Shown here: positions 1 to 7,140 of the stretch, in pieces
Layout: each line of letters begins with the position of its first letter
Position numbering within the stretch: the first letter of the stretch is position 1
Source of the DNA: a virus
Strand: one strand, 5' to 3'
DNA: 36,812 bases
Virus record (IMG/VR): IMGVR_UViG_3300031239_000007
Location: 1 to 36,812 of that record
The notes under the pieces: model-generated
Databases searched by the model: none
Told to the model about the DNA's origin: nothing
What the model saw: the letters and a program-made list of their open reading frames with translations, nothing else
Translations under genes and position numbers: made by a program

Positions 1-62
1 AGCGGGCTGGACGACTGTCGTACCTGCCTGCAACGCGAAACTGAGAGATGGAGGGTACTAGG

Positions 63-842
63 ATGAAAAGAGCACTGATTGGATTGGCACTTGGCGCGGC
101 GATGGCCGCATGTGGTGCGGGTGGAAAGCCCGCCGCGAAGGACGTGCGGATTCCGGCACCGCAGCCGGGGTTCGTGGCAGAGGAGCTGAAAGTCGGCGAC
201 CCTGGGATCTCGTTTTCGTCGGCGGCCGACGACTACAACAGCTTCGTCGAGTACGGCCCGAAGGGCTACGGCGGGGTCGCCAATCCCGCGAACGGAGAGC
301 CAGTCTCTCACACGCAACAGACGTACGCAGTTGGGACGTCTCCCTACTACTGGCCGACGGAGATCACGGTTGCGATCATCCCGCGCGCCCAGGGCTTCGG
401 AGGACACTGCCCGGACTCGCCGTGCTTCCAGGTGCAATTCACCTCGAGCGCGCACAACGACGCTTACCACCCAAATCTGGTGGGGACCGTCTTCATCGCT
501 GGAGGAGACAGCCAGATCGTAGGAACCTCGGCCAGGCAGGTGGTTGGAGGCGTTACGAGCTGGTACTACCCTGGGGCTATGTACCCTGGATATTTCGGCC
601 TTGACTCACACAACGCCGGGGCTCAGGTGCTGTTTTCTTCCAGTGGTGGGGCAAATCCAACGACCGGTAGCCTGAGTTTCTCGAATGGCGCCGCGGCGTC
701 GATTCGTCAGATCTACATCGTGTTCCCAGATGGTTCTTCTGCGCCACGGCCGGCAAACGCATGGATCTGGGCATCCGTGGAAGATCCGACCGGGACGTAC
801 GTGTATGATCAGTACTCGCTCGCCACGATCAATCCAGGCTGA
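63..842 (+). CDS. Putative secreted lipoprotein (phage cargo gene)
   Basis: A 259-residue protein of no family I recognise. The start at 63 is preferred over an in-frame ATG at 48 because GGAGGG lies just upstream of 63. The N-terminus has Lys-Arg followed by a hydrophobic stretch ending in M-A-A-C with Cys17, which fits a type II signal peptide; Met at -3 is a less usual lipobox residue. The mature part is rich in Gly, Ser and Tyr and has two nearby cysteines in HCPDSPCF, which suggests a folded envelope or surface domain. It runs opposite to the late operon and stands alone, as expected for a lysogenic-conversion or superinfection-exclusion cargo gene. That role is inference. It belongs to the left, variant version of the cassette and has no counterpart at the right end of the window. 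Confidence 0.6.
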   Translation: MKRALIGLALGAAMAACGAGGKPAAKDVRIPAPQPGFVAEELKVGDPGISFSSAADDYNSFVEYGPKGYGGVANPANGEPVSHTQQTYAVGTSPYYWPTEITVAIIPRAQGFGGHCPDSPCFQVQFTSSAHNDAYHPNLVGTVFIAGGDSQIVGTSARQVVGGVTSWYYPGAMYPGYFGLDSHNAGAQVLFSSSGGANPTTGSLSFSNGAAASIRQIYIVFPDGSSAPRPANAWIWASVEDPTGTYVYDQYSLATINPG

Positions 843-871
843 CAGCTTCCTCCCCTAGAGGACGTGGCACT

Positions 872-925
872 GGGATGGGCGACGGTAACACGAGGCGCCT
901 GGGAGGTTCGACCCCTCCCCATCCC
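872..925 (+). ncRNA. tRNA-like minihelix (acceptor plus T arm, no anticodon arm)
   Basis: A perfect 7-bp acceptor pairing (872-878 GGGATGG with 919-925 CCATCCC) directly encloses a perfect 5-bp T stem (902-906 with 914-918) and the canonical T loop TTCGACC. Only 23 nt separate the 5' acceptor strand from the T stem; a normal tRNA has about 41. These 23 nt contain GGTAA, typical of D loops, but no 5-bp stem with a 7-nt anticodon loop. No CCA is encoded. It could be a decayed tRNA, a tRNA-derived attachment remnant, or a functional tRNA mimic. It lies between the lipoprotein gene and the small leftward genes. Confidence 0.5.
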
Positions 926-984
926 GCAAACCCGAGCACCACAATGGTGTGGGCCGAAACCCTGGCGGGGGACGGCATCTCGGG

Positions 985-1161
985 TCAACTTTTCGGCGGC
1001 AGGACCGAGGTCGTCGACACGCTCACGAGGCCGCCCGCGATCGTTGATGCGGCGCCGATGAGCATGCGAGCCCACCACGGCAGGTGGCTTGCGTCTGCGG
1101 TGGCAAGCACCCAGGTACATCCGAGGGCCAGGGCGGAGCAGATTCGCGTTGTGGTGAGCAT
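985..1161 (-). CDS. Small membrane protein, holin-like position
   Basis: A 58-residue protein, read from the ATG at 1161. It has two short hydrophobic segments, about residues 5-20 and 30-48, separated by a WW pair, and no charged tail of note. It lies 1 nt downstream of the XhlA-like gene and ends the leftward cassette. The matching slot in the right-hand cassette holds an unrelated 55-residue two-segment membrane protein (35639-35806). Small membrane proteins in this position often act as holins or holin partners, but nothing in the sequence proves it. No homology between the two versions is visible. Confidence 0.5.
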   Translation of the reverse strand: MLTTTRICSALALGCTWVLATADASHLPWWARMLIGAASTIAGGLVSVSTTSVLPPKS

Positions 1162-1162
1162 C

Positions 1163-1420
1163 TCAGTGGCCTTTCGTGACGAGTGCGGCGATGACGGCCC
1201 CCGCGGTCGCGAGCGCACCGGTTGCGATGGCCCCGGCGAGCCAGAGAATCAGGCTCATCTTGACCTTCATGCCTTCGAAGGCGACCTTGATGCCCTCGAT
1301 CGATCGAGCGATTTCGCCCTCGAAATCCCGGTGCCGTGCGTGCGACTCCTCCACCACTGAAAGCCTCCCCTCGATCTCTCGAACGTCTTCGATCGTGTAT
1401 GACTCGCGTGCGCTATTCAT
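1163..1420 (-). CDS. Coiled-coil plus C-terminal membrane segment protein (XhlA-like)
   Basis: 85 residues from the ATG at 1420, which overlaps the upstream stop in an ATGA junction. The N-terminal 50 residues form a charged heptad-like helix (EIEGRLSVVEESH and onward). A hydrophobic stretch of about 25 residues rich in Ala, Gly and Leu follows, with a KGH end. This layout is that of the XhlA/hemolysin-type membrane proteins that phages place beside holin and endolysin genes. The counterpart at 35803-36042 has the same architecture but little sequence identity. The lysis role is inferred from architecture and position. Confidence 0.5.
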   Translation of the reverse strand: MNSARESYTIEDVREIEGRLSVVEESHARHRDFEGEIARSIEGIKVAFEGMKVKMSLILWLAGAIATGALATAGAVIAALVTKGH

Positions 1421-1773
1421 GCGACGGTCCCCGCCGGGAGCAGCCCGGCCGCGACGAGAAACGACTCGGCCGCCTTGTTGCGCGCTCCGATGCCGCCGGT
1501 TGACGCCGCCACCAGATCGGTGAACCCCGTGGGGGTCGTGGCACCGAAGATCTCGAGGATGTCCGCGTACCCGAGGGGGGACGCCTTTGCGCGCAGTCCC
1601 TCGCTCGCCCCGTCGCGGATGCCCAACGTGTAGAGCTGCGGCCACGGGAGCGCCCCCGCGCCCTGGACCGCGACAGTGACAAGCGCGGTGTTGGTGTCAC
1701 CGTTGAGGTCTACGACCACCACGCGCATCTTGGCGATGTTCGGGACCGGGATGTTTACCGTGAGGTTGAGCAT
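1417..1773 (-). CDS. Conserved phage protein of unknown function (left copy)
   Basis: 118 residues, opening MLNLTVNIPVPNIAKMRVVV. It looks like a compact beta-rich globular protein without signal or membrane segment. The start at 1773 is ten bases below the tail-fibre stop. A second copy of 119 residues lies at 36039-36398 and is about four-fifths identical by eye, including the shared C-terminus LPAGTVA. Its fixed place just after the fibre gene in both versions suggests a fibre accessory or virion role, but I do not recognise a family. Confidence 0.6.
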   Translation of the reverse strand: MLNLTVNIPVPNIAKMRVVVVDLNGDTNTALVTVAVQGAGALPWPQLYTLGIRDGASEGLRAKASPLGYADILEIFGATTPTGFTDLVAASTGGIGARNKAAESFLVAAGLLPAGTVA

Positions 1774-1783
1774 CGAGTTCCCC

Positions 1784-3307
1784 TTAGTTTTGGCAGCGCC
1801 ACGCGGTGCCGTCGTAGATGAAGTCCCAAGCGCCGTTGGTGGTGGTGGTCAGGGAGGTGCCGCTGCGGAAGGTGATGTTCCCGGCGTTGGTCACTTGAGA
1901 AGCGGTGCCGGTTCCGAAGATGAGCGTCACCCGCGAGCCGGCTTGCCAGTTCGTGGTGGTGATGGTCGTGATGACCGTGGTTCCGGTGATCGGGAAGACG
2001 TTGCCGTCGTTGCCGAGGGTGATGGTAGTGGCGCTGGCGACTGCCGCGCCTTTGCCAGTCTGGTGGCGAGTGTTGTGGATCAGGCCGTTGGCGTTGACGT
2101 GGAGCTGCTGAGTACCAGCCGCCGACCACCCGAGGTCATCGGTAGCAGCCTGGAACAGGCCGGATCCGACGTTGGCATTGAAGTAGATCCCGGCCGCCGG
2201 CGCAGAGCCGCTCGCGCCGACGTTGAGCACGCCGAACACACCGACGTAAGAGCCGGAAACCCGAAGTGGCGTGGCTCCCGAGTATTGAACGCCGACAGTG
2301 CCGGCCGCGGCCTCCGTGAATCCGTAGAGCGACGAGTAGACCGGGAATACGCGCCATGTTCCCGAACCCTGGGAGATAGCAATGCAGGTATCTCCGGAGT
2401 TCAATCCGAGTCCCTGTGCGCCGGGAGTGAGCAGGGATGCGCCGTTGGTCAGCGCCCACGTGCACCCTGCGCCGATGGTGCAGATTCGAACCGTGCCGGC
2501 CGCGACGGTCCCGAGCGCCGTGGTGGTGAACACACCCGACCCGGTGACGGTGCCATAGAGACCAGACACGGTAGAAAGGTCGGTGGTCCCGTTGACCGCC
2601 GCGATCGTGAACGTGCCCTGATGGAGCGCGTCCGTCGCGGCCCCTGCCGTGGTCTGACCCGTGCCGCCGTTGCCGAGGGGAAGCGTGCCGGTAACCTGAG
2701 TCGTCAGGCTGGCAGTGCCCGAGATGTCGGCAAACGCCGGCTGTGCGAGAACGGACGAGCCGTCATTGGCGATCGAGGTCAGGAACTGGTGGGCAACGGC
2801 CGCTTTCGTCTGGACGCCATGGTTGACCACGCCCGCGTCATTCTTGATGGCGAGGTTCTTGGACGTCGAGTCGACGTAGACCGTCCCGATGCCCGCCGCC
2901 GGGGTGCTCGGGGCTGCGATTGCCGTGAAGAGCAAGGCGCCCGTGACCGAGGTGGCGTTGGCGATGGTGAGCGCGTCTCCCGCCAGGGTGATCTTCTTGA
3001 TGACGCCGCCGTTGTCCCGCCAGTAGGGCTGGCCGAGCACGTCGGTGATGGCCTCGTTGGTGAGGTCGGTTGAGGTGTTCGCGAGTTGGGAGAACGCCAC
3101 GGCGTAGAGCGAGCTCGCTCGGTGCGACGCGAAGCTGAGGTCCGCGTTGATGTTGAGCCCGGCCGCTGGGACCTTCACGCCCTTTCCGGTGGTGTGGTCG
3201 TGCGCGTCGACGGTGTTCAGCGCGTTCGAGATGTTGGTGGCGTAACCCGTGCCCGCGTCCCCCACGACGGGGACCTGGAGCCCCATGTTCGGGGACGTCG
3301 TCGGCAT
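1784..3307 (-). CDS. Tail fibre / receptor-binding protein
   Basis: 507 residues. The N-terminus carries the phage-fibre motif DAHDHTTGKG followed by LNINADLSF, typical of virion-attaching ends of fibres. A central module (about residues 130-205: TPAAGIGTVYVDSTSKN, then GVQTK, then FLTS) is shared with the large fibre at 12982-15672. A GNGGTGQTT segment, common in phage fibres, follows. The C-terminal 130 residues are the presumed tip and end WRCQN. The last 404 bases of the gene recur at 36409-36812 with scattered substitutions and no net length change. In the circular reading of the genome this tip is an allelic variant. The start follows the previous stop by one base. Confidence 0.8.
   Translation of the reverse strand: MPTTSPNMGLQVPVVGDAGTGYATNISNALNTVDAHDHTTGKGVKVPAAGLNINADLSFASHRASSLYAVAFSQLANTSTDLTNEAITDVLGQPYWRDNGGVIKKITLAGDALTIANATSVTGALLFTAIAAPSTPAAGIGTVYVDSTSKNLAIKNDAGVVNHGVQTKAAVAHQFLTSIANDGSSVLAQPAFADISGTASLTTQVTGTLPLGNGGTGQTTAGAATDALHQGTFTIAAVNGTTDLSTVSGLYGTVTGSGVFTTTALGTVAAGTVRICTIGAGCTWALTNGASLLTPGAQGLGLNSGDTCIAISQGSGTWRVFPVYSSLYGFTEAAAGTVGVQYSGATPLRVSGSYVGVFGVLNVGASGSAPAAGIYFNANVGSGLFQAATDDLGWSAAGTQQLHVNANGLIHNTRHQTGKGAAVASATTITLGNDGNVFPITGTTVITTITTTNWQAGSRVTLIFGTGTASQVTNAGNITFRSGTSLTTTTNGAWDFIYDGTAWRCQN
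2061..2187. repeat. Left copy of exact 127-bp repeat
   Basis: These bases, inside the tail-fibre gene, are identical to 36686-36812, the last 127 bases of the window. The preceding base differs (C at 2060, T at 36685). Upstream of this point the two copies are similar but not identical. The length equals the maximum k-mer of common de Bruijn assemblers, which points to a contig re-entering itself. Confidence 0.95.
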
Positions 3308-3310
3308 GGC

Positions 3311-3784
3311 TTAGACCTCGCCCGCGTAGAACTGGCCGCTGTAGACGCCCGTGCCGCTCGCCTGCGTGATCACGAAGCGGATGTATGCGTAGGGGCAGAC
3401 CCAGGAACTGAAAAAGTCCGTGTCATTGCCACCGCCGCCGAAAGTCGCCTTGAAGTTGTGGACACCTGGAGCGGTATTCGCCCCGGCCACGCCATAGGAC
3501 GCGGTGACGTCAGTCCAGACACCGGGTAGTTGGACCTGGCGAGAGTCGTCGAATCCGTTGTTAGCCTGGATTCGCCACGCATACCCGCCCGACGGCGTGG
3601 TGACAGCTGTCCCGACCTCCTGGACGAAGAACGAGAACGACGTCTTGGAGTTGATCTTGAACGCCTTCGAAATCAGGGTGCCCGCGCCCGTGACGGTCGC
3701 GTTGCCGCTGGAGTCGATCGTGGTGGCGGTCGACGTCTTGATGTCGAACGGCTGGATGTCGACCTGAAAGGATGGATTGCCCAT
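3311..3784 (-). CDS. Virion-associated beta-rich protein, unknown
   Basis: 157 residues from the ATG at 3784 (MGNPSFQVDIQPFDIK). An upstream in-frame extension is rejected because it is Arg/Lys/Pro-rich shadow sequence lying over the preceding gene. The protein has alternating hydrophobic and polar residues and YIRFVITQASGTG near the C-terminus, a pattern seen in jelly-roll or carbohydrate-binding-like phage proteins. It has no signal or membrane segment. It lies between the ejection-type genes and the fibre and carries the 18-nt start-associated element just upstream. The function is unknown; a fibre-assembly or decoration role is a guess. Confidence 0.6.
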   Translation of the reverse strand: MGNPSFQVDIQPFDIKTSTATTIDSSGNATVTGAGTLISKAFKINSKTSFSFFVQEVGTAVTTPSGGYAWRIQANNGFDDSRQVQLPGVWTDVTASYGVAGANTAPGVHNFKATFGGGGNDTDFFSSWVCPYAYIRFVITQASGTGVYSGQFYAGEV

Positions 3785-3791
3785 GCTTCGT

Positions 3792-3809
3792 TGTTGCCGT
3801 GCCCGATTA
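3792..3809 (-). promoter_or_regulatory. Start-associated 18-nt element, copy 1
   Basis: Plus-strand TGTTGCCGTGCCCGATTA. In the mRNA sense it ends 7 nt before the start codon at 3784 and overlaps the TAA stop of the upstream gene. The 7-nt spacer has no Shine-Dalgarno sequence, so the element itself may matter for translation. Confidence 0.7.
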
Positions 3810-4586
3810 GGCGCGGTCCTTTTCGGCGGGTCCGTAGGACTTCGCCACACGGGAGCCGGCCGCCGTGCTCGGGTTTTTCGGGGGGCCTTGCTGTGCTTTG
3901 GCTTTCGCGATGACCGCTTGAATGTCCGCTTGCAGTCCGGGGTCGGAGAAGTCGCCAAGGAACAGCGTCAAGTAACGCTCCTTGTCACGGGGGAGGTTCC
4001 AGTTCTTGCCCTGGCCCGCCAGCGCCTGGATCAACTCGCCCGTGATGACTGAGAGGATCGCGGGGTACATGGCGCCGAGGCAGTCGACGTGCGCCCCAGT
4101 CAGCCGCCCCTCGTGGAGCTTCTGGAGCACGATCAGGGGTTCCTCGGCGACCTCGATGCATCGCTGCCAGCGGTACTGGTCGGACGCGCACGGGGGACGC
4201 TTGCGGATTCCCTGCATCCTGACGTCGGCATTGTGGGGCCGTTGGTCCATTACGTAGTTGACCACCCGGGTCATGGAGCCCACGTAGCCGCCCGAGAGTT
4301 CGGCGTGCTCGGCCGGTAGGCATTTCACGAGGTCGGTCCATATCTTGGCGTTGGTCGGGTCGAAGGCATCGCAGGCCGCGTCCAGACGCTTCCAGTTGAA
4401 CGGTACGGCCTCCAGGCTGAGCCCTGGCCACTCTGACCCTGCCACGTAGTGCCGCACGGCAGAGCGCACCTTTCTCGTGAGCTGATGGGCCTTCTCGTGA
4501 GCCGCCACGGAGAGCAGCTTGGGGGAGCCTTCGAGGAAGTTGATGAAGCCCGTGGTAGCCACGAGAAATTGAACGTCCAAGCTCAC
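3807..4586 (-). CDS. Virion protein, probably internal or ejected
   Basis: 259 residues from a GTG at 4586 that overlaps the previous stop as GTGA. It is mostly helical, with VSLDVQFLVATTGF at the start and several Cys and Trp residues in the middle (NYVMDQRPHNADVR, then SDQYRWQRCIEV). It has no signal peptide. Its C-terminus is Lys/Ala/Pro-rich. It follows two Ala-rich coiled-coil genes in one tightly coupled block, the usual place of podovirus internal or ejection proteins. No family is recognised and the role rests on position. Confidence 0.55.
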   Translation of the reverse strand: MSLDVQFLVATTGFINFLEGSPKLLSVAAHEKAHQLTRKVRSAVRHYVAGSEWPGLSLEAVPFNWKRLDAACDAFDPTNAKIWTDLVKCLPAEHAELSGGYVGSMTRVVNYVMDQRPHNADVRMQGIRKRPPCASDQYRWQRCIEVAEEPLIVLQKLHEGRLTGAHVDCLGAMYPAILSVITGELIQALAGQGKNWNLPRDKERYLTLFLGDFSDPGLQADIQAVIAKAKAQQGPPKNPSTAAGSRVAKSYGPAEKDRA

Positions 4587-5407
4587 TGGGCCGCCTCCGT
4601 TCCCGCTGCCTGGGTCGCCTTGCTGGACAGCTTGATGATGGCCTGAGCCAGTTTGCCGCTGGTCCATCCTTCGGTGTGGGCTTTCGCCACGAGGGTCAGC
4701 ATGGCGCCCGCAGCCTTCTGGGGGAGGTGTGCCGCCTCGATGGCGATATCGGCCGCCGTGGCGAGGCTGTGCCCAATCGACCCGCCGCCGAGTGCATGGG
4801 CCGCCACGTGGGGAATGGTGTCGAGCACGGTGTGTGCGATGGCGTGGGCCGCGCCCTTTGCGATCTTCCCGCCAGTGGACAATGCTCCGGCCGGGGCGGT
4901 CACTGCATCGGCCGCAGCCGCCGCCGGTGCGCGAATGGCGCCGCCGACAAGCTTCCCGGCCGCAGCCCCGACCGGGTTGGTCAGTAGCATTCCGCCCGCC
5001 TCGCCCGCGCGGCGGTACCCGGGTGCCGCCGCCGCGTCGGGGGCCGCACTCGCCGCGAACGACGGGTCAGCCTTCCCGGCCACGTAATTCGCCAGCCCGA
5101 AGGTAGCCGCGTTACCCACGCCCCGCTCCAACTCGCGCCGCTTCGACGGGTCGGTGAGGGTGTCAACTGGGTGGAGCACGGTGTTCCCGATGGCCGCCAG
5201 CGTGGGGTGCTCGGCTTCCGTCCCGAACTGCGCCGGGTCGGGGCCGACCATACCGTCGGGGGTGCGCTTGAGCCCGTCGGGAGCCGGGGCTTTCGACTCG
5301 GGAGCGTCCACCGCGCCGGCCGCCGTGAGCTGTTCGAGGGTCATGCCCTTTGGCGCGTCCTCGGGGGCATCCGTGGCGCCAGCCTTGGTGAGCTCGTCGA
5401 GGGTCAT
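4583..5407 (-). CDS. Ala/Gly-rich internal virion (ejection-type) protein
   Basis: 274 residues, ATGA-coupled to the gene upstream. The N-terminus carries a tandem repeat of about 20 residues: MTLDELTKAGATDAPE and, from residue 22, MTLEQLTAAGAVDAPE. The centre is rich in Ala and Gly with amphipathic stretches (GAAAGKLVGGAIRAPA), as in membrane-active ejection proteins. A C-terminal helical region ends TEAAQ. There is no signal peptide. The short N-terminal repeats may be packaging or protease-recognition tags, which is inference. Confidence 0.55.
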   Translation of the reverse strand: MTLDELTKAGATDAPEDAPKGMTLEQLTAAGAVDAPESKAPAPDGLKRTPDGMVGPDPAQFGTEAEHPTLAAIGNTVLHPVDTLTDPSKRRELERGVGNAATFGLANYVAGKADPSFAASAAPDAAAAPGYRRAGEAGGMLLTNPVGAAAGKLVGGAIRAPAAAAADAVTAPAGALSTGGKIAKGAAHAIAHTVLDTIPHVAAHALGGGSIGHSLATAADIAIEAAHLPQKAAGAMLTLVAKAHTEGWTSGKLAQAIIKLSSKATQAAGTEAAQ

Positions 5408-7140
5408 TGCGGCTGCCAGTTGTTCGGACTGACCTCGACGTAGGTTTTGCCGTTCAGGACCTTGGGTCGACCCGGGGTGAATGACTTGGCCGCCGGCTTC
5501 GACTCGGCCGTCGGGGTCGATCCCTTGCGGTAGGACTCCACGGTCTTCTGGACGGTGTCTTCCAGGTCCTTAATGACGAGTTCCGTGCCCTTGATGCCGT
5601 CTTTTGCGCCCGCCCCGATAAACGGGATGGTGTATTTGCCAGTCTTGCCGAGGGTGCCCGCTTCGATGTGAGTCGAGTGATCCGACGCGCCCATGCTCGT
5701 CACGGACGCCACCGCGGACACGGCCGCATCATGAAGTCGCTCGCGACGCGCTACCGCCTCGGGGGTGTAGACGTCGCCGTTTTCCTTGAGGTCAGCGTGG
5801 TATTGGCGAAGCTTCTCGATCGCGTTCATCTTCGACTGGTAGCCGCTCACAAACTGAGGCACCGCGCGGGCTGTCGGGAGTTTGAGGTCGGTCCCGTCGT
5901 TGAGTTGGATCGTACGGTCGTCCTCGCCGGCTTTGGCCTTCTCGCCGACCGCCTGCCCCTTTTCGCGCTCTGAAAACGCGAGGTCGACCTGGTTCTTCCA
6001 AGTCTTCTCGGGAATGCCGTGCGCCGCAGCCGCAGCAACGATCTCGCTCCGCTTCGCGCCGTTCTCCGCCATTTTCACGAGGTCCACGACGGCAGAGCCG
6101 CCGCCCGCACCACCCGCGCCTGCGCGCCCGGGGGCGAAGTGCGTGGTGGTCGTGACGTGCGTGTCGGCGAGCCGGCCGGCTGCAATCTTCGCGTCTGCCG
6201 CCTTCATGTCGAACTTGGCGTTTGCGACATTGGCCGCAGCCTGTGCCGCCGGGATGCCGAGTGCCGCCTGTTGTGCCACGGCGTATTGCTGGAGGTGCTC
6301 GTAAGTGCGTGCGCGCTGCGCCTGGGCGAACTGCATGTCTGCCCGCGCATCGGTGGCCAGCTTTTCGTTGTAGCCGTCCTTTTCGGCGAGCGCGTGATAC
6401 CGCTGCTGAATCTCGTCGACGTGCTGCTTGTAGGCCCGATCCACGTGGGAGTCGATGAGCCCGAGCGCCTGGTTTGCCGCCGCGCCGATGCCGCCGTTAC
6501 GAGACGTGAGCGCGCCGAAGACAGACACGAGACCAAGGGTGGTGTCGAGCGCGTTCCAGTTGCCGAACATGGGTGGCTTCTGCTTCGCGTCCTGCTGAAG
6601 CTGCGCCCACTCCAGTTCACGCTGCTTGGCGATTGCCGCCTTGCGGTCAGCCTCCGCCTGGGCCTGGGCCGCCGCATCGGCGTCCTCTTGCCGCTGGCGC
6701 GTGGCGAGTTCGTCAGCCTGCCGAGCCGCCTCGACGGCCTTCTGCTCGGCAATCTCGTTCAGCTTGGTTTGACCCGCCCGTTCGGCTTCGAGTGCCCGCG
6801 CTTGGTCGCGCTGCCCTTCGAGGGTCTGACCGGATGGGACTTCGGTCTTGACCGTCTGCTCCCCTTTGACGGCATGGGTTCCGAGGGGGACTGAGGCGAC
6901 GGTAGGGGCTGGAGCGGTCGGGACCGGGACCGGGGCCGCCATGGTGGGGGTGGTGTCTTGAGGGGCGAGCGGTACGGCCGGCGCTGCCGAGTCGCCAGGA
7001 TGCACAGGAAGCGCGCCACGGTCGCCCGGCATCTCGGACGGGCCTTCGGTGCCGGCGGGCAACTCGGGGCCGCTGGCGACAGGAGGGAGCCCTTGCGAGA
7101 GCCGGTCGAGGTCTTCATCGGGCATCTGCTGGTCAGCCAC
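5404..7140 (-). CDS. Large coiled-coil internal virion (ejection-type) protein
   Basis: 578 residues. The first 130 are low-complexity and Pro/Ala-rich. A long charged coiled coil follows (about 130-200, heptads around EAARQADELATRQRQEDADA). Next come helical segments with GLVSVFGALTSRNGGIGAA, which could insert into a membrane, and a globular C-terminus ending NNWQPQ. The start overlaps the S74-domain gene by 8 nt and the end couples to the next gene by ATGA. Size, coiled coil and position between nozzle and fibre genes fit a podovirus DNA-ejection protein. No muralytic motif is seen. Confidence 0.55.
   Translation of the reverse strand: MADQQMPDEDLDRLSQGLPPVASGPELPAGTEGPSEMPGDRGALPVHPGDSAAPAVPLAPQDTTPTMAAPVPVPTAPAPTVASVPLGTHAVKGEQTVKTEVPSGQTLEGQRDQARALEAERAGQTKLNEIAEQKAVEAARQADELATRQRQEDADAAAQAQAEADRKAAIAKQRELEWAQLQQDAKQKPPMFGNWNALDTTLGLVSVFGALTSRNGGIGAAANQALGLIDSHVDRAYKQHVDEIQQRYHALAEKDGYNEKLATDARADMQFAQAQRARTYEHLQQYAVAQQAALGIPAAQAAANVANAKFDMKAADAKIAAGRLADTHVTTTTHFAPGRAGAGGAGGGSAVVDLVKMAENGAKRSEIVAAAAAHGIPEKTWKNQVDLAFSEREKGQAVGEKAKAGEDDRTIQLNDGTDLKLPTARAVPQFVSGYQSKMNAIEKLRQYHADLKENGDVYTPEAVARRERLHDAAVSAVASVTSMGASDHSTHIEAGTLGKTGKYTIPFIGAGAKDGIKGTELVIKDLEDTVQKTVESYRKGSTPTAESKPAAKSFTPGRPKVLNGKTYVEVSPNNWQPQ

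Noticed and set aside
1-2187. A diversity-generating retroelement or DNA invertase switching the fibre tips
   Set aside because: No reverse transcriptase, template/variable repeat pair with A-specific changes, inverted crossover sites or invertase gene is seen; both copies have the same orientation.
1676-3073. Long plus-strand open frames opposite the fibre and other late genes
   Set aside because: They are antisense shadows caused by GC-rich codons of the leftward genes; they have Arg/Gly-rich composition and no ribosome sites or domains.
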